Of a stretch of 9,043 bases of DNA, positions 7,097 to 9,043 are shown one piece after another (position 1 is the first letter of the stretch; each line of letters begins with the position of its first letter). Below the pieces are notes generated by a model. It did no database searches. It was not told the origin of the DNA and saw only the letters and a list, made by a program, of their open reading frames with translations. The stretch is from an uncultured Muribaculaceae bacterium. Lineage in GTDB: Bacteria > Bacteroidota > Bacteroidia > Bacteroidales > Muribaculaceae. Where the stretch lies: contig CAMWUM010000060.1 in assembly GCA_947177435.1 (NCBI GenBank), positions 1 through 9,043 of the forward strand, in the 5' to 3' direction. A program made the position numbers and the translations under genes.

Positions 7097-8395
7097 ATGA
7101 GCAGTGAATACCAACAGACGGTGCAGTGGCTCTACGACCAGCTGCCCATGTTTTCAGTCATTGGCCCCGGCGCCTACAAGCCCGGACTCGATACGTCGCG
7201 AACCCTCGATACGGCTTTCGGCCATCCTCACGAGCGGTTTAAAAGCATACACGTAGGAGGCACCAACGGCAAGGGCAGCGTTTCCCACTCGTTGGCTTCC
7301 GTACTTATGGCCGCGGGATATAAGGTGGGCCTGTACACCTCGCCCCACTTAGTAGACTTTCGCGAGCGCATCCGTGTAAATGGAGAGATGATTAGCGAGG
7401 AGGCAGTGGTGGATTTCGTAAGGCGCTACCGCGAGTACGGCCTCGGCTGCCAGCCATCGTTCTTCGAACTGACCACCATCATGGCGTTTGACTATTTCGC
7501 CACGCAGGGTGTGGACTATGCCGTGATAGAGGTTGGCCTCGGCGGCAGGCTCGACACCACCAATATCATTACGCCCATCCTCTCGGTTATCACCAACATT
7601 TCACTTGACCATGTGGCTCTCCTCGGTGATACTCCCGCAGCCATCGCACGCGAGAAGGCCGGCATCATCAAGCCCGGAGTCCCCGTCGTAATAGGCGAGT
7701 CGGCAGGGGAGGTAAAAGAGGTGTTCCGCCAGAAGGCTGAGGAAGTCGGCGCGCCGATCGTCTTTGCCGACGAGCACCCGCTCAATTGGCGAGAGGAGGA
7801 TGGCAGGACGGTTTATTCTTGGGTGCGGACGCACGGGCCGTGCGTCCCTACAAGCGAGTGTATTGAGGTGGCCTGCGACTTGATCGGTTCTTGCCAGCCC
7901 AAGAATGCCGCCACGGTGCTTGCCGCGCTTGATTTCCTGCCTTTCGTGCACAGGGAGGCTATAGTCGAGGGCATGGCTGACGTGCAGGCTCGCACCGGCC
8001 TGATGGGCAGGTGGATGCGCATGGCCGACAATCCCGAGACCATCTGCGATACGGGCCATAACAGCGGCGCTTGGCAGTACCTCGCTCCGCGCTTGGCTGC
8101 GATAGCCGAGCTGAGGACGACAAGGATTGTTCTTGGCTTTGCCAACGATAAGGATGTGGACGCGATATTCAGTATGCTGCCCAAGGCTGCCACATATTAT
8201 TTCGCAGCGCCCGACGTCAAGAGGGCGCGCAGTGCGGAGAGCCTTTTGGCGCTTGGCGAGGCTAATGGCTTGAACGGTCGGGCTTTTGCCAGCGTCAAGG
8301 AGGCCGTTGATGTTGCCCGAAAAGAAAGCGCCCCCGACGATTTCGTGTTCGTCGGAGGCAGCAATTTCGTTGTGGCCGAAGCGTTGGCTATTTGA
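7097..8395 (+). CDS. folC: Bifunctional folylpolyglutamate synthase / dihydrofolate synthase
   Basis: FolC adds glutamate to dihydropteroate and then to reduced folates in the cytoplasm, retaining them for one-carbon metabolism. The 432-residue protein has the Mur-ligase fold signatures: P-loop HVGGTNGKGSVSHSLASVL (52-70), TSPHL...RERIRVNGEMI (81-99), the VIEVGLGGRLDTTNII block (143-158), SLDHVALLGDT (169-179), and AREKAGIIKPGVPVV (184-198) with K187 as the probable carbamylated lysine. The C-terminal domain shows CDTGHNSGAW (317-326, equivalent to the DGAHNP motif) and LGFANDKDV (346-354). Residues 243-252 (VRTHGPCVPT) are encoded by a palindromic element and look inserted between catalytic blocks; the frame stays open. 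The ATG is 1 bp after the transporter stop. The stop overlaps the convergent LysM gene by 8 bp. Confidence 0.95.
   Translation: MSSEYQQTVQWLYDQLPMFSVIGPGAYKPGLDTSRTLDTAFGHPHERFKSIHVGGTNGKGSVSHSLASVLMAAGYKVGLYTSPHLVDFRERIRVNGEMISEEAVVDFVRRYREYGLGCQPSFFELTTIMAFDYFATQGVDYAVIEVGLGGRLDTTNIITPILSVITNISLDHVALLGDTPAAIAREKAGIIKPGVPVVIGESAGEVKEVFRQKAEEVGAPIVFADEHPLNWREEDGRTVYSWVRTHGPCVPTSECIEVACDLIGSCQPKNAATVLAALDFLPFVHREAIVEGMADVQARTGLMGRWMRMADNPETICDTGHNSGAWQYLAPRLAAIAELRTTRIVLGFANDKDVDAIFSMLPKAATYYFAAPDVKRARSAESLLALGEANGLNGRAFASVKEAVDVARKESAPDDFVFVGGSNFVVAEALAI
7827..7847. repeat. 21-bp palindrome of intergenic-repeat type inside folC
   Basis: Ten-base arms GGACGCACGG (7827-7836) and CCGTGCGTCC (7838-7847) are perfect reverse complements around one central G, followed by CTACA. 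The design (GC hairpin ending in CCCTACA) resembles REP-like palindromes that I recall as scattered in many bacterial genomes, but only one copy is present here. It is read in frame as part of RTHGPCVPT. Because it is palindromic, the opposite strand also encodes THGPCV, which points to a repeat-derived rather than family-conserved peptide. Confidence 0.7.
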
Positions 8396-9043
8396 TGCCT
8401 TTGAGGATTTCGTTCGCCTTGCGTTTGGCGTTTTCAGATTTTTCTGATTCAGTGGAACCTGACTCGTATTTTTCCTTCGGGGGAATTACGAGTTTGATGT
8501 TTGAGGGCACCCTGTTTGGGTCAGAAATCTTGTCTTTGTTTTCGAGATAGATGTAGACCCAATAGTTTTTGTTGCCGTAGTGCTTTCTGGCCAAGTCGCT
8601 GAGGGGGGTGGTCACGTAGTCGTAAACGACTGCATCCGATGCCGGAGCGGTTTGCTCGGGCTCGGGTGCTGGTGTGGCGGCTGTTGCCGTTTCTTCCACT
8701 GGCTCGGGGGCTTGTGTTTCTTGCTCGGGCTCTTCGGTCTGCGTTTCCTCCATCCAAGGCTCGGTGAGGGTAACTTCATCGGCGGGCTTGTTAAGGCTTG
8801 GCTCAAAGAGGCCCATGATGGGGTCGTGCAGCAGGAAGCCGATCAGCAGGCCTATGACCGCGCCAAGCACTGCTGACCAGATTATCCAGAAGATGGGGAG
8901 GGAGGGCTTTTCCTCTTCCTCGTAATAGTATTCTTGAGGCTCGGTGAGGGGGGTATCAGAGTAATCAGAGGGCTCCGGCTCGGGAATGGGCTCTGGGTCG
9001 AGGGCCACCTCCGACAAACCGCTTTCAGCGACCGGGGCGGGGG
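8388..9043 (-). CDS. Membrane-anchored LysM-domain protein, 5' end outside the window
   Basis: This partial gene has its frame open to the right edge. The only possible start near the edge is a TTG at 9017, unlikely in this phylum, and upstream codons continue as PAPVAESG, so the N terminus is missing. Visible parts in order are an acidic Pro/Glu/Tyr-rich segment; one membrane helix (about 8829-8900, LPIFWIIWSAVLGAVIGLLI and on); a long Glu/Pro/Thr/Ala linker; a LysM domain (about 8478-8624) with YDYVTTPLSDLARKHYG, a YLENKDKI segment and NIKLVIPP; and a charged Ser/Glu/Lys tail. LysM binds the N-acetylglucosamine backbone of peptidoglycan, so the C-terminal part should be periplasmic and the N-terminal part cytoplasmic. 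The canonical GDTL of LysM is replaced by TTPL. Similar Bacteroidota proteins carry an N-terminal HU-type DNA-binding domain; whether this one does cannot be seen here. It is convergent with folC. Confidence 0.85.
   Translation of the reverse strand, partial: PAPVAESGLSEVALDPEPIPEPEPSDYSDTPLTEPQEYYYEEEEKPSLPIFWIIWSAVLGAVIGLLIGFLLHDPIMGLFEPSLNKPADEVTLTEPWMEETQTEEPEQETQAPEPVEETATAATPAPEPEQTAPASDAVVYDYVTTPLSDLARKHYGNKNYWVYIYLENKDKISDPNRVPSNIKLVIPPKEKYESGSTESEKSENAKRKANEILKGIK

Noticed and set aside
8434..8447. TCAGA-TTTT-TCTGA hairpin as a folC terminator
   Set aside because: Only a 5-bp AT-rich stem without a following T-run, and it lies in the Ser/Glu/Lys codons of the LysM gene; too weak to call.
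8640..8960. Recurring GGCTCGG-type words as a DNA repeat array
   Set aside because: Irregular spacing; explained by the repeated Pro-Glu and Leu-Thr-Glu-Pro codons of the acidic linker.
8388..9017. Complete LysM gene starting at TTG 9017
   Set aside because: TTG starts are rare in Bacteroidota, there is no A-rich leader, and the frame continues open to the window edge, so the gene is better treated as 5'-truncated.

Overview
The window looks like chromosomal DNA from a Bacteroidales gut commensal. Muribaculaceae or a close relative is a guess from protein style and fairly GC-rich coding sequence. Supporting signs are Bacteroidota-type versions of SppA, LpxK, HolA and FolC, a pair of TAnnTTTG promoter boxes in the only real intergenic gap, A-rich leaders instead of Shine-Dalgarno sites, and a membrane LysM protein with an acidic proline-rich linker. 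I see no rRNA, tRNA, CRISPR array, transposase or phage gene.

Layout, left half (minus strand, 26-2461): an apparent three-gene operon read right to left. It holds an ECF-type RNA polymerase sigma factor, a single-pass membrane protein in the anti-sigma position that starts inside the sigma stop codon (ATGA overlap), and 10 bp further on a 440-residue secreted protein of unknown family. A 170-bp AT-rich gap (2462-2631) carries divergent promoter candidates.

Layout, right half (plus strand, 2632-8395): five tightly packed genes with gaps of only 4, 5, 6 and 1 bp, namely sppA (membrane signal-peptide peptidase), lpxK (lipid A 4'-kinase), holA (DNA polymerase III delta), a single-domain CHR-family chromate/anion transporter, and folC (folylpolyglutamate/dihydrofolate synthase). 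They almost certainly share one transcript although their jobs are unrelated. folC runs 8 bp into the 3' end of a convergent minus-strand gene. That gene encodes a membrane-anchored LysM protein whose reading frame stays open to the right edge, so its 5' end lies outside the window.

Most worth a second look: (1) a near-perfect 21-bp palindrome of repeat type embedded in frame within folC; (2) a long two-tier hairpin in the sigma-factor gene exactly over the linker between regions 2 and 4; (3) the sigma / anti-sigma / unknown secreted protein cassette; (4) an apparently unpaired short-chain CHR transporter; (5) the truncated LysM gene, which may be the tail of an HU-TM-LysM fusion. Nothing here is clearly a new defence or mobile system.
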